This document shows positions 1 to 8,770 of a stretch of 64,000 bases of DNA, in pieces (position 1 is the stretch's first letter; every line of letters begins with the position of its first letter). Source of the DNA: JBNKWA01 sp050299555 (GTDB lineage Bacteria; Pseudomonadota; Alphaproteobacteria; Rhodobacterales; Rhodobacteraceae); the NCBI GenBank assembly GCA_050299555.1, contig JBNKWA010000077.1, positions 24,647-88,646 on the forward strand, read 5' to 3'. The translations under genes and the position numbers were made by a program. The notes under the pieces were generated by a model. That model did no database searches and had not been told where the DNA came from. It saw nothing but the letters and a program-made list of their open reading frames with translations.

Positions 1-15
1 CCCAAGGCCACGGGT

Positions 16-597
16 CTAGTCCCGCCGAAGTGCGTTGTTCGCCGCGTGAAGGATGGCGACCATGAGCGCGAGTTTCAGAACCTCGGCGGGAAGGAACGGC
101 CAGAGACCGAAGCTGAGAATGGGCTTGTCCCAGCCGACGATCGCGCCAAGCCAGGCGATGCCGGGCAGGTAGATCAGCGCAAGGCCCACGAGGCCCGTTG
201 CGGCAAGGCGCAGGATGCCCTTGCCCCAGCCCCGCTCGGCCAACCAGCCGACCGCGACGGCGGCCAGAAGAAACCCGACAAGGTAGCCACCCGTGGGCCC
301 GACCATGTAGGCAAGCCCCAGCCCCTTTTCGGGTGTCCCGGCGAAGACGGGAAGGCCTGCGGCACCCTGGGAGAGATACGCCCCAAGCGTCACGCCGGCC
401 AGCCGGGTGCCATAGCTTGCCCCGATCAGCAGCACGACAAGCACCTGCATGGTCATTGGCACGGGAAAGAACGGGACCTGCACCTTGGCCGAAAGCGTGA
501 GCAGAAGGCTCCCGGCGACGACAAGAAGCGCGGCCCTGGCAAGCCCCGGCTGGCCGAGGGCGGCGCGCAGGGGCGAGATATGGAGAGAACTGGACAT
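16..597 (-). CDS. bioY: Biotin transporter BioY (ECF substrate-binding subunit)
   Basis: A 193-residue integral membrane protein of the BioY family, which binds and imports biotin across the inner membrane. Family hallmarks are visible: an early segment with QVPFFPVPMTMQ, then the Gly-rich GPTGGYLVGF stretch, and about six hydrophobic segments. I chose the ATG at 597 rather than the in-frame one at 618 because AGGAGG (604-609) sits 7 bases before it. It is the last gene of the minus-strand operon, 17 bp after pxpC. The position is telling, because the same operon encodes a biotin carboxylase and a biotin carrier; BioY probably supplies their cofactor. No bioM/bioN energising genes are visible nearby, so it may work alone or with a shared module. 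Confidence 0.93.
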   Translation of the reverse strand: MSSSLHISPLRAALGQPGLARAALLVVAGSLLLTLSAKVQVPFFPVPMTMQVLVVLLIGASYGTRLAGVTLGAYLSQGAAGLPVFAGTPEKGLGLAYMVGPTGGYLVGFLLAAVAVGWLAERGWGKGILRLAATGLVGLALIYLPGIAWLGAIVGWDKPILSFGLWPFLPAEVLKLALMVAILHAANNALRRD

Positions 598-614
598 GTG
601 TTTTCCTCCTGAGG

Positions 615-1589
615 TCATTTCACCGCGTCGCGGATCGCGGCGAGCGTTTTCTTGCGGTCGGCGCGTGCGGCAAGGGCCGCGTCCATGTCGACCTGGACGA
701 AACGGGTTTCGGTATTGGGCTGGAGCTGTCCGATCAGGTCCATGTCAGCCGAGATGATCGTGCCGATCATGAAATAGCCGCCGCCCGACACCGCGTCCCG
801 GTGCAGGATGATGGGCTCGGTCCCGCTGGGGACCTGGACCGAGCCGTAGGGATAGCAGGCATCCGTGATGTTCGACGGGTCCGAACCCGCGCCGAAGGGC
901 TGTTCGCGGTCCACGAACTCCATAGGCCTTCCGCCCTGAAAACGGTATCCCATCCGGTCGGCCTCGTTCGCCACCTTCCAGGTGTCTTCGAAGAACGCCT
1001 TCTGCGCCGCCTCGGTGATCCGGTGCCAGTAGAGCCCCGGCAGCATCCGCAATTCGGCGCTGGATCCCGGCCCGCGGCGCAGGGCTTCGGGCACCGATTT
1101 GCCGGCGCGGCCCGTGGCCCGGTCGGCGCCAAGCGGCAAGGTGTCGCCGGGCTGAATCGCGCGACCTTCGTAGCCGCCCAACGCGCCGATGGCGTAGGTG
1201 GACCGGCTGCCGAGTGCGGGCGGCGTGGCGATGCCGCCCGAGATCGCGATATAGGCCCGCGCCCCCGCACGCAGGAAATCGAAGGACAGGACATCGCCGG
1301 CCTTGACGTCGAAAGCCGTCCAGCCCGGCTGTTCGGCCCCGTTCACCTTTGCGGGAAGATCGGCGCCGCAGAGCGCGACAGTGGCGTCTTCGGTAAACTC
1401 GAGCTCGGGTCCCATGAACACGGTCTCCAGCCCCGCCGCATCCTCGGGGTTGCCGACGAGCATGTTCGCGGCCCGCATGGCAAGGCGGTCCATCGCGCCC
1501 CCCTGGGGGATGCCCAGGTGATAATAGCCGGGCCGGCCCAGATCCTGGATCGTGGTCAGGATGCCGGCTGAGATGACATTAACCGGCAT
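615..1589 (-). CDS. pxpC: 5-oxoprolinase subunit PxpC (biotin-dependent carboxyltransferase family)
   Basis: A 324-residue protein of the KipA/PxpC family, which is homologous to the carboxyltransferase part of urea carboxylase. The N-terminal block with TTIQDLGRPGYYHLGIPQGG and the following AMDRLAMRAANMLVGN are characteristic. In bacteria PxpA, PxpB and PxpC together hydrolyse 5-oxoproline to glutamate using ATP. The start overlaps the end of pxpB by 11 bp, so the two are probably translationally coupled. Because accB and accC lie in the same operon, a truly biotin-dependent reaction is possible here; the E. coli enzyme is not known to need biotin. The substrate could be another cyclic amide. 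Confidence 0.9.
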   Translation of the reverse strand: MPVNVISAGILTTIQDLGRPGYYHLGIPQGGAMDRLAMRAANMLVGNPEDAAGLETVFMGPELEFTEDATVALCGADLPAKVNGAEQPGWTAFDVKAGDVLSFDFLRAGARAYIAISGGIATPPALGSRSTYAIGALGGYEGRAIQPGDTLPLGADRATGRAGKSVPEALRRGPGSSAELRMLPGLYWHRITEAAQKAFFEDTWKVANEADRMGYRFQGGRPMEFVDREQPFGAGSDPSNITDACYPYGSVQVPSGTEPIILHRDAVSGGGYFMIGTIISADMDLIGQLQPNTETRFVQVDMDAALAARADRKKTLAAIRDAVK

Positions 1590-2454
1590 AGAGGGCCTCC
1601 ATCAGTTTTGCGTTGGTGCCGTCGATATCGGCGTTGAAGGCTTCCAGATCGAAGGTGACCTCGGCGATACGGGGCTCGAAGCGGCCGGCTTGCACGTCTT
1701 CGACCGCCGCATCGTATTCCTCGCGGCTGATCGGTTTCCATTTCACGATGTCGCCGGGTTTGAAGAACACCATGAAATCCCTGAGGTAGCTCACCTCTTC
1801 CTGGGGATCGAAGATCGGCATCGGCGTGATCCCGAACATCTGGTAGCCACCTGCCCCGCGCACCGAGTAGATGCAGGAAAAGCAGCCGCCATAGCCCACC
1901 GTCAGCTTGGGCGTATCGGTGCGGGGCCGGAGGTATTTCGGCACTTCGATCTGACGGGGCCGGTCCACCATCTGGTAGAGAAACGGCAGGCCCGAGACGA
2001 AGCCCACCATGGACACGAACCACGGCGCGCCCGAATGCGCCTCGATGAACGCCGCAACATCGTCATAGCCGTTGATCCGCGCGGCATATTCGATATCCGT
2101 GGCGTTCGGATCCTGGTGCCGCTCGCGGAAGCGCATCAGTGTCTCATGGGTCCAGGGATCCTGGTAATGCACCGGGATCTCGATGATCCGGGTGTTCAGC
2201 TTGGATTCGGCCTTTTCCGCGTCCTGCTCCATTTCCTTGAGCATCCCCATCAGCTTGTCGGGATGGATCACGTCGGGATCGAACTTGATCTGGAACGAGG
2301 CGTTGGCGGGGCAGATCTCGGTCACCCCGTCGATCTTGGCGTCGCGCACCGCGTTGGTGATTGCGAGCGAGATGAAGAAGGCTTCGAGCGACATCGCTTC
2401 GTCCACTTCAACGAAGATGTGCTCGTCGCCTCCGAATGTGTATCGGCACGTCAT
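1579..2454 (-). CDS. pxpB: 5-oxoprolinase subunit PxpB (KipI / allophanate-hydrolase subunit 1 family)
   Basis: A 291-residue KipI-family protein, longer than the roughly 220 residues of E. coli PxpB. The family core is in the second half (FVSMVGFVSGLPFLYQM, then YGGCFSCIYSVRGAGGYQMFG). The first 100 residues or so form an extra region also seen in longer alphaproteobacterial members. It partners PxpC in the ATP-dependent ring opening of 5-oxoproline or a related lactam. The start overlaps the accC stop by 4 bp (ATGA) and its end overlaps pxpC, so all three are translated from one message. The family assignment is firm; the exact substrate is inferred. Confidence 0.88.
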   Translation of the reverse strand: MTCRYTFGGDEHIFVEVDEAMSLEAFFISLAITNAVRDAKIDGVTEICPANASFQIKFDPDVIHPDKLMGMLKEMEQDAEKAESKLNTRIIEIPVHYQDPWTHETLMRFRERHQDPNATDIEYAARINGYDDVAAFIEAHSGAPWFVSMVGFVSGLPFLYQMVDRPRQIEVPKYLRPRTDTPKLTVGYGGCFSCIYSVRGAGGYQMFGITPMPIFDPQEEVSYLRDFMVFFKPGDIVKWKPISREEYDAAVEDVQAGRFEPRIAEVTFDLEAFNADIDGTNAKLMEALYAG

Positions 2455-3848
2455 GCGGCTGTGTCTCCCCCCATCTGTGTCCAGGCTGTTATCTTATCCA
2501 CGTTGGCCTCAAGCCACGGCTCGAGCCACTTGGTATGGACGGTATTGGTGCGGACATCGTCCGCGTCGAGAAGCGCCTCGAAAAGCGGCGCCGTGGTGGC
2601 CAGTCCGCCGATCCGAAGCTCTCTGAGCGCACGCCCGAGACGTGTGAGCGCCGCCGTGCGATCTTCGCCATGAACGATGAGCTTGCCCAGAAGCGAGTCG
2701 TAGAACGGCGGCACCTGGTAGCCCTGGTAGAGCATGTGATCGAACCGCACGCCCGGCCCCGTGGGCACGTCGAGCGCGGCGATCTGGCCGGGAAAGGGCA
2801 TGAAGTTGTTCGCCGGATCCTCGGCGTTAAGGCGCACCTCGATGGCATGGCCCCGCATGGGCACGTCCTGTTGGCTGTACCGAAGGGGTTCGCCGCCTGC
2901 GATGCGGATCATCTCGGCCACCAGATCAAGGCCAGTGATCATCTCTGTCACCGGATGTTCGACCTGAATGCGGGTGTTCATCTCGATGAAGTAGAAATCG
3001 CCGCTTTCGTCATCGTAGAGATACTCGACGGTGCCGGCCCCCCGGTAGCCCACCGACCGCGCAAGATCGGCCGCCGACTGGCACAGCTTTTCCCGCGTCA
3101 ACTGGTCAAGCGCGGCCGAAGGCGCCTCTTCCCACACCTTTTGGCGCCGCCGCTGAAGCGAGCACTCGCGCTCCCAGCAATGGATCGCATCGTTGCCGTC
3201 GGCCAGGATCTGGACCTCCACATGTCGGGCCTTTTCAATCACCTTTTCGATGTAGATGCCGCCGTCGCCGAACGCGGCCTTGGCCTCGGAAGACGCCTGT
3301 GGGGCCAGCTTGCGGAAGCTTTCGGCATCCTCGGCGATACGGATACCGCGCCCGCCGCCGCCGGCGGCTGCCTTGATCATCACCGGAAAGCCGATCTCGC
3401 CCGCCAGTGTCGCCGCCTCATCCATATCGGCCAGAACGCCGTCCGATCCGGGAACCGTAGGCACGCCGGCGCGCGCCGCCTCTTTTCGGGCGGCGGCCTT
3501 GTCGCCCATCAAGTCGATGGTCTCGCCCGAGGGCCCGACGAAGATCAGGCCCGCCGCCTCGACGGCCTTGGCGAAATTTGCGTTCTCGGACAGAAAGCCA
3601 TAGCCGGGATGGATGGCATCCGCCCCGGTGTCTTTCGCCGCCTTCAGGATTGCCTCTGTGTCCAGGTAGGACTTGGCGGCATGGGGCGGGCCGATGCACA
3701 CCGCTTCGTCGGCGATCCGGACCGCAAGCATGTCGGCATCCGCTTCGGAATGAACCTGCACGGTCCCGATCCCCAGGTCGCGCGCCGCGCGGATCACGCG
3801 CACGGCGATCTCGCCCCGGTTCGCAATCAGAAGCTTGCCGATGGGCAT
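2451..3848 (-). CDS. accC: Biotin carboxylase, ATP-grasp (AccC-type)
   Basis: A 465-residue acetyl-CoA-carboxylase-type biotin carboxylase that uses ATP and bicarbonate to carboxylate biotin on its carrier. The N-terminal domain opens KLLIANRGEIAVRVIRAA and has IHPGYGFLSEN (about 79-89). The ATP-grasp glycine loop GGGGRG is at 163-168, and the catalytic EMNTRIQVEHPVTE block lies near residue 290. It is shorter at the C-terminus than three-domain carboxylases and carries no fused carrier. The carrier is the adjacent accB, whose stop overlaps this start by one base. The setting between pxpA/accB and pxpB/pxpC suggests a copy dedicated to the oxoprolinase-like complex rather than to fatty-acid synthesis. 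Confidence 0.93.
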   Translation of the reverse strand: MPIGKLLIANRGEIAVRVIRAARDLGIGTVQVHSEADADMLAVRIADEAVCIGPPHAAKSYLDTEAILKAAKDTGADAIHPGYGFLSENANFAKAVEAAGLIFVGPSGETIDLMGDKAAARKEAARAGVPTVPGSDGVLADMDEAATLAGEIGFPVMIKAAAGGGGRGIRIAEDAESFRKLAPQASSEAKAAFGDGGIYIEKVIEKARHVEVQILADGNDAIHCWERECSLQRRRQKVWEEAPSAALDQLTREKLCQSAADLARSVGYRGAGTVEYLYDDESGDFYFIEMNTRIQVEHPVTEMITGLDLVAEMIRIAGGEPLRYSQQDVPMRGHAIEVRLNAEDPANNFMPFPGQIAALDVPTGPGVRFDHMLYQGYQVPPFYDSLLGKLIVHGEDRTAALTRLGRALRELRIGGLATTAPLFEALLDADDVRTNTVHTKWLEPWLEANVDKITAWTQMGGDTAA

Positions 3849-4084
3849 CAGTCCAGCACCGCCAGAACTTTACCTGCCATTATCGGTTCTGCATCCTCGG
3901 CCTGAAACGAGGTGATCGTGCCATCGGAATCCGACTTTACCTCGTGAAACGTCTTCATCACTTCGACCAGCCCGATCGTGTCGCCCTTGGCGACCGTATC
4001 CCCGACCTCCTTGAACGGAGGCTCGTCGGGTGACGGCTTTCGGTAGAAGGTTCCAGGGATCGGTGACTTGATCTCATGTGCCAT
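3848..4084 (-). CDS. accB: Biotin carboxyl carrier protein (short, biotinyl domain only)
   Basis: A 78-residue protein consisting of little more than one biotinyl/lipoyl domain. The biotinylation motif is EVMKT with the acceptor Lys44, a variant of the usual EAMKM. Housekeeping AccB proteins are about twice this length, with a Pro/Ala-rich N-terminal arm that is absent here. It lies between pxpA (24 bp upstream) and accC (1-bp overlap). The dedicated short carrier, the dedicated carboxylase and bioY in one operon point to a biotin-using lactam or amide hydrolase system. The biotin-domain call is firm; the partner enzyme is inferred from position. Confidence 0.9.
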   Translation of the reverse strand: MAHEIKSPIPGTFYRKPSPDEPPFKEVGDTVAKGDTIGLVEVMKTFHEVKSDSDGTITSFQAEDAEPIMAGKVLAVLD

Positions 4085-4108
4085 CTTCTTGGTCTCCTCT
4101 GGTGTGGC

Positions 4109-4834
4109 TCAGGCCGCTTGCAACTGTGAGAGGGCGGCGCTGACCGCCTTGGCGATATCTTCGGAGTTGGGCGTGTCGGAATGGATGCAGACCGTCTCGG
4201 CCCGCACCGGAAGGGACTTGCCGCCCACCGAGATAAGCGTGCCCTCGGTCACAGCGCGGCGGGCGCGCTCTGCGGCAAGATCCGGGTCCACCGCGTCGTG
4301 GGAGCGCGTGATGATCAGCCCACCCTCGTCACTGTAATCGAGATCGGCAAAGAATTCCGCGATGAACCCTGCGCCTTCGGCCTCGCAGACCGTTTCATGC
4401 AGGGTTCCCGCAATCCCCATCACCGGCAGATCGTAGATCACCGAGGCGCGCGCCACAGCCCGCGCGATCGGCTCTTGCCGCGCGGCCATACCGTAGAGTG
4501 CCCCGTGGGGCTTGATATGGGCAAGTCTCGTGCCCGCCTGCTTGCAGAAGGCATCAAGCGCGCCGATCTGGTAGAGGATGATGTTCAGCATCTCCTCTTC
4601 CTCGACCTTCATCTCGCGCCGACCGAACCCTGCAAGATCGGGAAGCGAGACATGGGCACCGATCCGCACATCATGCTTCACTGCAAGCTCTACGGTCGTG
4701 CGCATGTGATTGGGGTCGCTTGCGTGAAACCCACAGGCCACGTTGGCCTGGTCGATATAGGGCATCAGGTTTGCGTCATTGCCCATGTGGTAGAGCGAAA
4801 AGCTTTCGCCCATGTCGCAGTTCAGGTCAGCCAT
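4109..4834 (-). CDS. pxpA: 5-oxoprolinase subunit PxpA (LamB/YcsF family)
   Basis: A 241-residue LamB/YcsF-family protein. It begins with the family signature ADLNCDMGES and contains ANVACGFHASDP, HVSLPDLAGFGRRE and HIKPHGALYG, which carry the conserved Asp, His and Lys residues. PxpA is the subunit thought to act with the PxpB-PxpC pair to hydrolyse 5-oxoproline to L-glutamate. Here it is separated from pxpB/pxpC by accB and accC. The order permease, pxpA, accB, accC, pxpB, pxpC puts uptake directly upstream of catalysis. Confidence 0.92.
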   Translation of the reverse strand: MADLNCDMGESFSLYHMGNDANLMPYIDQANVACGFHASDPNHMRTTVELAVKHDVRIGAHVSLPDLAGFGRREMKVEEEEMLNIILYQIGALDAFCKQAGTRLAHIKPHGALYGMAARQEPIARAVARASVIYDLPVMGIAGTLHETVCEAEGAGFIAEFFADLDYSDEGGLIITRSHDAVDPDLAAERARRAVTEGTLISVGGKSLPVRAETVCIHSDTPNSEDIAKAVSAALSQLQAA

Positions 4835-4847
4835 CCTGATGTCCTCC

Positions 4848-5873
4848 CTAGTCCTTCAGCGACGCGACATAGCGCAGCCTGATTTGGTCGGCGATCACCG
4901 CCAGGATCAGCAGCGCGCCAAGAACGACGGTCTGCAAATAGCTTTCGATGCGCGCCAGGTTCATGCCGTTCTGGACAAGCCCGATGAAAAGCGCGCCGAG
5001 AACGACGTTCTCAAGCCGCCCGATCCCGCCCCGAAGGCTGACGCCCGCGATCACGCAGGCCGCGATGCTTTCCAGAGGCATGGACGCGCCGATATTCGCC
5101 TCGCCCGTGTCAAGCCGCGCGGTCAGCAGCATGCCCGCCGTCGCCGCCAGCGCCGCACACAGAACGTAGGTCGCGAACAGCGTACCGCGAACGTTGATGC
5201 CAGACAGGCGCGCGGCCTTGGCATTGCCGCCCACCGCATAGAAGTACCGGCCATAGGGGGTGCGGTAGAGCAGCACCCACAAAAGCACGATCAGAAGCGC
5301 CGCGACCCAGACAGGCGTCGGCACCCCCAGCAACATGCCGAACCCGAAGGTATCGCCAAACTCCACGGGCATGCCGTAAACCGGCACGCCGCCGGTCAGG
5401 TAAAGCGCGATGCCGAATCCCACCGAAGCCATGCCGAGAGACATCATGAACGGCGACACGTTGAAGAAGGCCACGCCCACGGCATTCGCAACACCGATCA
5501 TCGTACCGGCAGCGACGCCCGCGAGGAACCCCAGGCTGATCGCCAGGAACACCGCGTCGGGCATGGCGGCATAGATCGACGCCATCACCATGGCGCCGAC
5601 GACCGAGGCAAGCGCCAGGATCGTGCCGACGGATAGATCGAACCCGCCGGTCAGAAGCGCCAGCATCTGGCCAAGCGCTACGATGGTCAGGTACACCGAC
5701 TGCCGCAGCACGTTCATCAGGTTGCGCCCGGTCAGGAAGTTGTCCGACATCAGCGAAAACACCGCGACTGCGATCACCAGAAGGAACGGCAGGATGCCGA
5801 GCCGCACGAAAATTCGCTTGAGCCAGTCTCCCGGCGCGCTTGTTCCTTTCGCGGGGCCTGCCCTGTCGGCCAT
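4848..5873 (-). CDS. ABC transporter permease (RbsC/branched sugar family)
   Basis: A 341-residue membrane permease of the BPD_transp_2 (RbsC-like) family with about eight to ten hydrophobic segments. Recognisable parts are LTIVALGQMLALLTGGFDLSVG near residues 65-85 and the later SIAACVIAGVSLRGGIG, a motif typical of ribose/xylose permeases. It forms the membrane channel of an importer with the ATPase just upstream (1-bp overlap) and the periplasmic binding protein before that. It is followed 13 bp later by pxpA, so the imported solute is probably the substrate of the Pxp/biotin enzymes. Substrate specificity cannot be read from the sequence. Confidence 0.88.
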   Translation of the reverse strand: MADRAGPAKGTSAPGDWLKRIFVRLGILPFLLVIAVAVFSLMSDNFLTGRNLMNVLRQSVYLTIVALGQMLALLTGGFDLSVGTILALASVVGAMVMASIYAAMPDAVFLAISLGFLAGVAAGTMIGVANAVGVAFFNVSPFMMSLGMASVGFGIALYLTGGVPVYGMPVEFGDTFGFGMLLGVPTPVWVAALLIVLLWVLLYRTPYGRYFYAVGGNAKAARLSGINVRGTLFATYVLCAALAATAGMLLTARLDTGEANIGASMPLESIAACVIAGVSLRGGIGRLENVVLGALFIGLVQNGMNLARIESYLQTVVLGALLILAVIADQIRLRYVASLKD

Positions 5874-7384
5874 CAGGCGCTCTCCTTCTCGAAAAAGTTC
5901 GCAAGCACGGTCTCTTCGGTCAGGTCCGGCCCGACCAGTTCCGCCTGAATGCGACCGCGATAGAAGACGTAGGCCCGGCTTGTGAGGTTCAGGATCTCCG
6001 GCAGGTCGGACGAGACGATGACAACCGCAGTGCCCGCCGCCGCCAGATCGACGATGAACTGATAGATCGCCTGGCGTGTGCCTACGTCGACACCCACCGT
6101 GGGTTCGTCGAACACGACAAGGTCCACGTGCCGGGTCAGGCTGCGGGCCAGCATCGCCTTTTGCTGGTTGCCGCCCGAAAAATGATCGACCGCCCGCTCG
6201 GGCTGGTTTGGCGACAGTTTCAGGCGGTTCGCCAGATCCTGCACGATCTTTCGTTCGCCGGCACGGTTGAGGAATATCCCGCGTCGAAAGGGCGGCACGT
6301 CGAGCGAGGCAAGTGAAATGTTCTCGCGCACAGGGCGAACCATGAGCAGTCCCTCTTCGTGGCGGTCCGCGGGCAGGTAGAGGAACCCGTCACGGATCGC
6401 CGCGCCAGGCGAATGGCCGGTCACGTCGCGGCCCTTGTAGCTGACCGCGCCGGCAGAGATCTTGAGCGCTCCGAACGCCGCCTGCATCGCCTCGGATTTG
6501 CCCGAGCCCACGAGGCCGGCCAGACCCACGATCTCGCCCTTCCGGACCGACATCGAGACATCGAGAACAGAACCGTTCGCCGAGGTCACGCCATCGAGTC
6601 GCAGTACATCCTCGCCCGGTGCGCCAAGGTCGATCTTGGGAAAGATCGCGCCTACCTCGCGCCCCGTCATCAACTCCACCAGCCGGTCTTCGTCGGCCTC
6701 GTCCACGTCCAGCGTGGCCACGTATTTTCCGTCGCGCAGGACCGTGATTCGATCCCCTATCCGGCGGATTTCGGCAATGCGGTGGGTGATGTAGATGATG
6801 CCCACGCCGCGCGCCGTCAGCCCCTCGACGATCCGGAACAGCTGGTCGGTCTCGTGGTCGGTCAGGCTTGCGGTCGGCTCGTCCAGGATCAAGACCGACA
6901 CGTCCGAGCGAAACGCCTTGGCGATCTCGACCATCTGCTGCTCGGCACGGCTCAGGTGCTGGACCTTGCGCGCCGGATCAAGATCGAACGCAAGCTCGGA
7001 CAGGATGCGCCGGGCCTCGCGCCGCATGTCGGCACTGTCCAGGAAGATGCCGCGCCGGTGCTCGGCCCCAAGGAACAGGTTCTGTTCCACGGTCATCTGC
7101 GGCACGAGCGAGAACTCTTGAAAAACCGCGGAAACGCCTTGGTCGCGCGCTTCGTGGACGGACTTGAACGCGACGGGCCTGCCGTCGCGCTCGATGTGCC
7201 CGGCGCTGGGTGAATTCGCGCCGGACAAAATGGAAATCAGGGTCGACTTGCCCGCACCGTTCTCGCCGAAAAGCACGTGCACCTCGCCGGCGCGCAGATC
7301 GAAATCCACGCTGTCGAGCGCACGCACACCGGGGTAGTCCTTGGTCAGGCCCCGGGTGGCCAGAAGCGGTGCGGGCGGTGTCAT
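5873..7384 (-). CDS. Sugar-type ABC transporter ATP-binding protein, two ABC domains (RbsA-like)
   Basis: A 503-residue duplicated ATPase of the RbsA/MglA type that powers import. Domain 1 has Walker A GENGAGKST (40-48), a degenerate signature LSRAEQQMVEIAKAF and Walker B VLILDEPTASL. Domain 2 has the modified Walker A GLVGSGKSE and an ordinary signature FSGGNQQKAMLARSL with DEPTVGVD. This asymmetry between the two halves is normal for the family. It lies 7 bp after the binding-protein gene and overlaps the permease by one base. The family is best known for pentose import, but here the operon context argues for a lactam or amino-acid derivative. Confidence 0.9.
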   Translation of the reverse strand: MTPPAPLLATRGLTKDYPGVRALDSVDFDLRAGEVHVLFGENGAGKSTLISILSGANSPSAGHIERDGRPVAFKSVHEARDQGVSAVFQEFSLVPQMTVEQNLFLGAEHRRGIFLDSADMRREARRILSELAFDLDPARKVQHLSRAEQQMVEIAKAFRSDVSVLILDEPTASLTDHETDQLFRIVEGLTARGVGIIYITHRIAEIRRIGDRITVLRDGKYVATLDVDEADEDRLVELMTGREVGAIFPKIDLGAPGEDVLRLDGVTSANGSVLDVSMSVRKGEIVGLAGLVGSGKSEAMQAAFGALKISAGAVSYKGRDVTGHSPGAAIRDGFLYLPADRHEEGLLMVRPVRENISLASLDVPPFRRGIFLNRAGERKIVQDLANRLKLSPNQPERAVDHFSGGNQQKAMLARSLTRHVDLVVFDEPTVGVDVGTRQAIYQFIVDLAAAGTAVVIVSSDLPEILNLTSRAYVFYRGRIQAELVGPDLTEETVLANFFEKESA

Positions 7385-7391
7385 CGCCCGA

Positions 7392-8462
7392 TCACTCCAC
7401 CCGGAACACCGGGCTGAATCCGGCGGGCGCCAGCGTGGAGGTGGGATCGAACTCGCTGTGGTTTTCGGTCGTCACCACGTAAAGCGCGGGGCCCACATGC
7501 TTCTGGTAGTCCTGCCCTTCCAGGATCCGCACGGCCTGGTCGATGGCGATACGGCCCTGGATCACGGTTGAATCCGTGGGCGCGGCCAGGATCTGACCAC
7601 GGGCGATGCCCTGGTCGACGCCCGGCGTGTAGTAGTAGGACACGACCTTGACCTGATCGGTCAGGCCACGCGCGCGCAGGATCGGCACGGCGGCCTCGGC
7701 CGTAACGGCCGTTCCGACCACGTAGTCGAGATCCGGATAGGTCTCGAGCGCGTCTTCCACCAGCTTCGACTGCGCTTCCTTGCCGGTGTCGCCATAGAAG
7801 GTGTCGACAACCTCGATCGCACCCGATTCAACCGCCGCAAGAAAGCCGCTGTTGCCGGCTTCCACCCAGCCCGCGCCCGCAGGCCCGGGGAACCAGGCGA
7901 CCTGTACCGGGTCACCGTCAGGATGAGCTTCGGCCAGGAACTCACCCGCCTTGGCACCCATCTCACCGAAAGAGACCAGCGACTTGGCGCTAAGCTCCGG
8001 CGAAGACATGCCATTGATCACATCGATCACCGGGATGCCTTGGCTTCGGATCTCGCTGACCACGTTGTTAAGGCCGTCGAAGGAAATCGCACCGATCACC
8101 ACGGCATCGGCGCCTGCGGCCACGCAATCCTCGATCTGGCTGATCTGGGTGTTCAGTTCGGTATAACCGCCGGCCTCGACCAGCTGCATCTTGACGCCAA
8201 GACGCTCGGCCTCGGAGGCGACCCCATAGTCCACGGCCAGCCAGTACGCATCCTTCATGTGCGGGAAGGACACGCAGATTTCCCAGGGCTGGCTTGCGGC
8301 TTCGAGAGGCACGTAATCGATCGACGTGCGCGGGCTGGACATGTCAAAGGCCGGCTCCCAGCTTTCGACGGTATAGGGATACCAGGTGTCCTGAGCGACC
8401 GCGGCGGACGAGGCCAGCGCCAGGGCCGATACGCTTGTCGCGGCAATTAGTCTGAGCTTCAT
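7392..8462 (-). CDS. Periplasmic substrate-binding protein, TorT-like
   Basis: A 356-residue exported binding protein. The start at 8462 is chosen because GGGGAGAG lies just before it and the next residues form a clean signal peptide (KLRLIAATSVSALALASSAAVA, cleavage near residue 23). The mature part is a periplasmic_binding_1 fold resembling TorT (WYPYTVESWEP near the N-terminus, WEICVSFPHMKDAYW, ADAVVIGAISFDGLN). TorT normally presents TMAO to the sensor TorS; here no tor genes are visible, and the gene instead heads an ABC-importer/oxoprolinase operon. It therefore most likely acts as the solute receptor of that importer. The ligand is unknown. Confidence 0.82.
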   Translation of the reverse strand: MKLRLIAATSVSALALASSAAVAQDTWYPYTVESWEPAFDMSSPRTSIDYVPLEAASQPWEICVSFPHMKDAYWLAVDYGVASEAERLGVKMQLVEAGGYTELNTQISQIEDCVAAGADAVVIGAISFDGLNNVVSEIRSQGIPVIDVINGMSSPELSAKSLVSFGEMGAKAGEFLAEAHPDGDPVQVAWFPGPAGAGWVEAGNSGFLAAVESGAIEVVDTFYGDTGKEAQSKLVEDALETYPDLDYVVGTAVTAEAAVPILRARGLTDQVKVVSYYYTPGVDQGIARGQILAAPTDSTVIQGRIAIDQAVRILEGQDYQKHVGPALYVVTTENHSEFDPTSTLAPAGFSPVFRVE

Positions 8463-8770
8463 GAGATCTCTCCCCAATGGGCTGCACTGCAGACGCTGGC
8501 GGTTGGGCCAGCCAACTGACGCTCTAAGGTGAAGCGCGTCGACCGATATGACAAATTCAAAGCAAACTGATTGATTATCAAAAATTCCGATACTGTTTTC
8601 CGGCATTCGATCGACGTCCGGGAACGGCGCGCTCCCGAATACAATTTCACAAGACATTGGAAAGAATGTCGTTTCTGTCTGCCCAGTCCCCGACGACCGG
8701 CATTGACACCGGCCTGTGGAAGACGCACCAATGGCCTTGGAAAATATGATGAAAGAGATAGATTTTTCCG
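8463..8770. promoter_or_regulatory. Divergent promoter region, binding protein operon / lysR, with LysR-type dyad
   Basis: This 308-bp gap separates the divergent ABC/pxp operon and the LysR gene, the usual arrangement for a LysR regulator acting on its neighbour. It is clearly A+T-richer than the genes around it. At 8576-8592 there is an interrupted dyad TATC-N9-GATA that contains a T-N11-A core (8578-8590), the general form of LysR binding sites. Promoter hexamers could not be assigned with confidence. The operator call is inference from form and position. Confidence 0.45.
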
